From: an uncultured Methanobrevibacter sp.
Lineage (GTDB): Archaea; Methanobacteriota; Methanobacteria; Methanobacteriales; Methanobacteriaceae
DNA: 5,035 bases
Direction of reading: 5' to 3'
Assembly: GCA_902795935.1 (NCBI GenBank)
Contig: CADBMS010000003.1
Span: 1-5,035, forward strand
The notes beneath the pieces were generated by a model that searched no databases, was not told the DNA's origin, and saw nothing but the letters and a program-made list of their open reading frames with translations. Below are positions 4,964 to 5,035 of the stretch, one piece after another; the first letter of the stretch is position 1, and the number at the start of each line of letters is the position of its first letter. Both the position numbers and the translations under genes were made by a program.

Positions 4964-4971
4964 TTATAATA
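4964..4971 (+). promoter_or_regulatory. Candidate TATA box of the partial 3'-edge gene
   Basis: TTATAATA is preceded by an A-rich stretch (AAAATTAA at 4955-4962) that could serve as a BRE. Its centre is about 23 nt before G4991, so the transcript may begin at the Shine-Dalgarno site. CTATAAATA at 4903-4911 is an alternative that would give a leader of about 74 nt. Confidence 0.4.
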
Positions 4972-4990
4972 AATTATTTTATAGTAAAAT

Positions 4991-4996
4991 GGAGGA
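4991..4996 (+). promoter_or_regulatory. Ribosome binding site of the partial gene
   Basis: GGAGGA is the strongest Shine-Dalgarno match in the window. It lies 11 nt before the ATG at 5008, slightly longer than the 9 nt seen for the other genes. TGGAGGA (4990-4996) is complementary to TCCTCCA (5028-5034) within the coding region. Confidence 0.6.
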
Positions 4997-5007
4997 CATA
5001 TAATAGT

Positions 5008-5035
5008 ATGAAAAACAAATTAATCAATCCTCCAA
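5008..5035 (+). CDS. 5' end of a gene running off the window
   Basis: Nine codons plus one base are visible, starting MKNKLINPP and open to the window edge. The ATG follows a strong GGAGGA site and a TATA-like box, which is why it is called. An ATG at 4989 is closed by a stop after four codons. Too little is visible to name a product. Codons 7-9 (AAT CCT CCA) contain the sequence complementary to the Shine-Dalgarno site. Confidence 0.55.

Noticed and set aside
4883..4969. A 28-codon plus-strand frame starting MIFSLNFYK.
   Set aside because: There is no Shine-Dalgarno site or suitable promoter, and its composition matches AT-rich spacer; too short to support.

Overview
The window looks like chromosomal DNA of a very AT-rich archaeon, most likely a methanogen of the Methanobacteriales (Methanosphaera- or Methanobrevibacter-like). 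The support is an archaeal-type tRNA-Gln (A1-U72 end, no encoded CCA), TTTATATA-like TATA boxes, U-tract terminators without strong hairpins, a lysine/isoleucine/asparagine-rich proteome, and an orphan ATP-grasp ligase of a type common in methanogens. The genus is an inference, not something the sequence proves.

Layout, left to right. (1) 1-250: a TATA box, a short leader with overlapping dyads, tRNA-Gln(TTG) at 147-218 and a T-rich terminator. (2) 250-619: no convincing gene, but a second TTTATATA box, a cluster of abutting and mutually exclusive stem-loops (360-424), and the promoter of the next gene with an 18-bp palindrome. (3) 620-2041 (+): nicotinamide phosphoribosyltransferase with all expected catalytic residues. 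(4) 2042-2177: convergent intergenic spacer. (5) 2178-3128 (-): a protein of eight tandem TPR repeats; a Shine-Dalgarno site favours the second in-frame ATG over the first. (6) 3147-3411: divergent promoter region with a near-perfect inverted repeat and a 12-nt direct repeat. (7) 3412-4554 (+): ATP-grasp ligase of unknown substrate, without a Shine-Dalgarno site. (8) 4551-4709 (-): a small, single-pass membrane protein of about 52 residues that overlaps the ATP-grasp stop codon tail-to-tail. (9) 4725-5007: regulatory spacer with several dyads. (10) 5008-5035 (+): the first nine codons of a gene that runs off the window, with its Shine-Dalgarno site complementary to its own codons 7-9.

The genes look like separate transcription units rather than an operon: neighbours alternate in strand (+, -, +, -, +). 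The only clear metabolic role is salvage of nicotinamide to NMN for NAD. No multi-gene defence, CRISPR or mobile system is visible. The most interesting points are the bacterial/eukaryotic-type NAMPT in an archaeon, the small overlapping membrane protein, a recurrent ATG placed at the 5' edge of the Shine-Dalgarno sites (which may mark transcription starts of very short leaders), and the structured non-coding stretches at 237-440 and 4761-4857.
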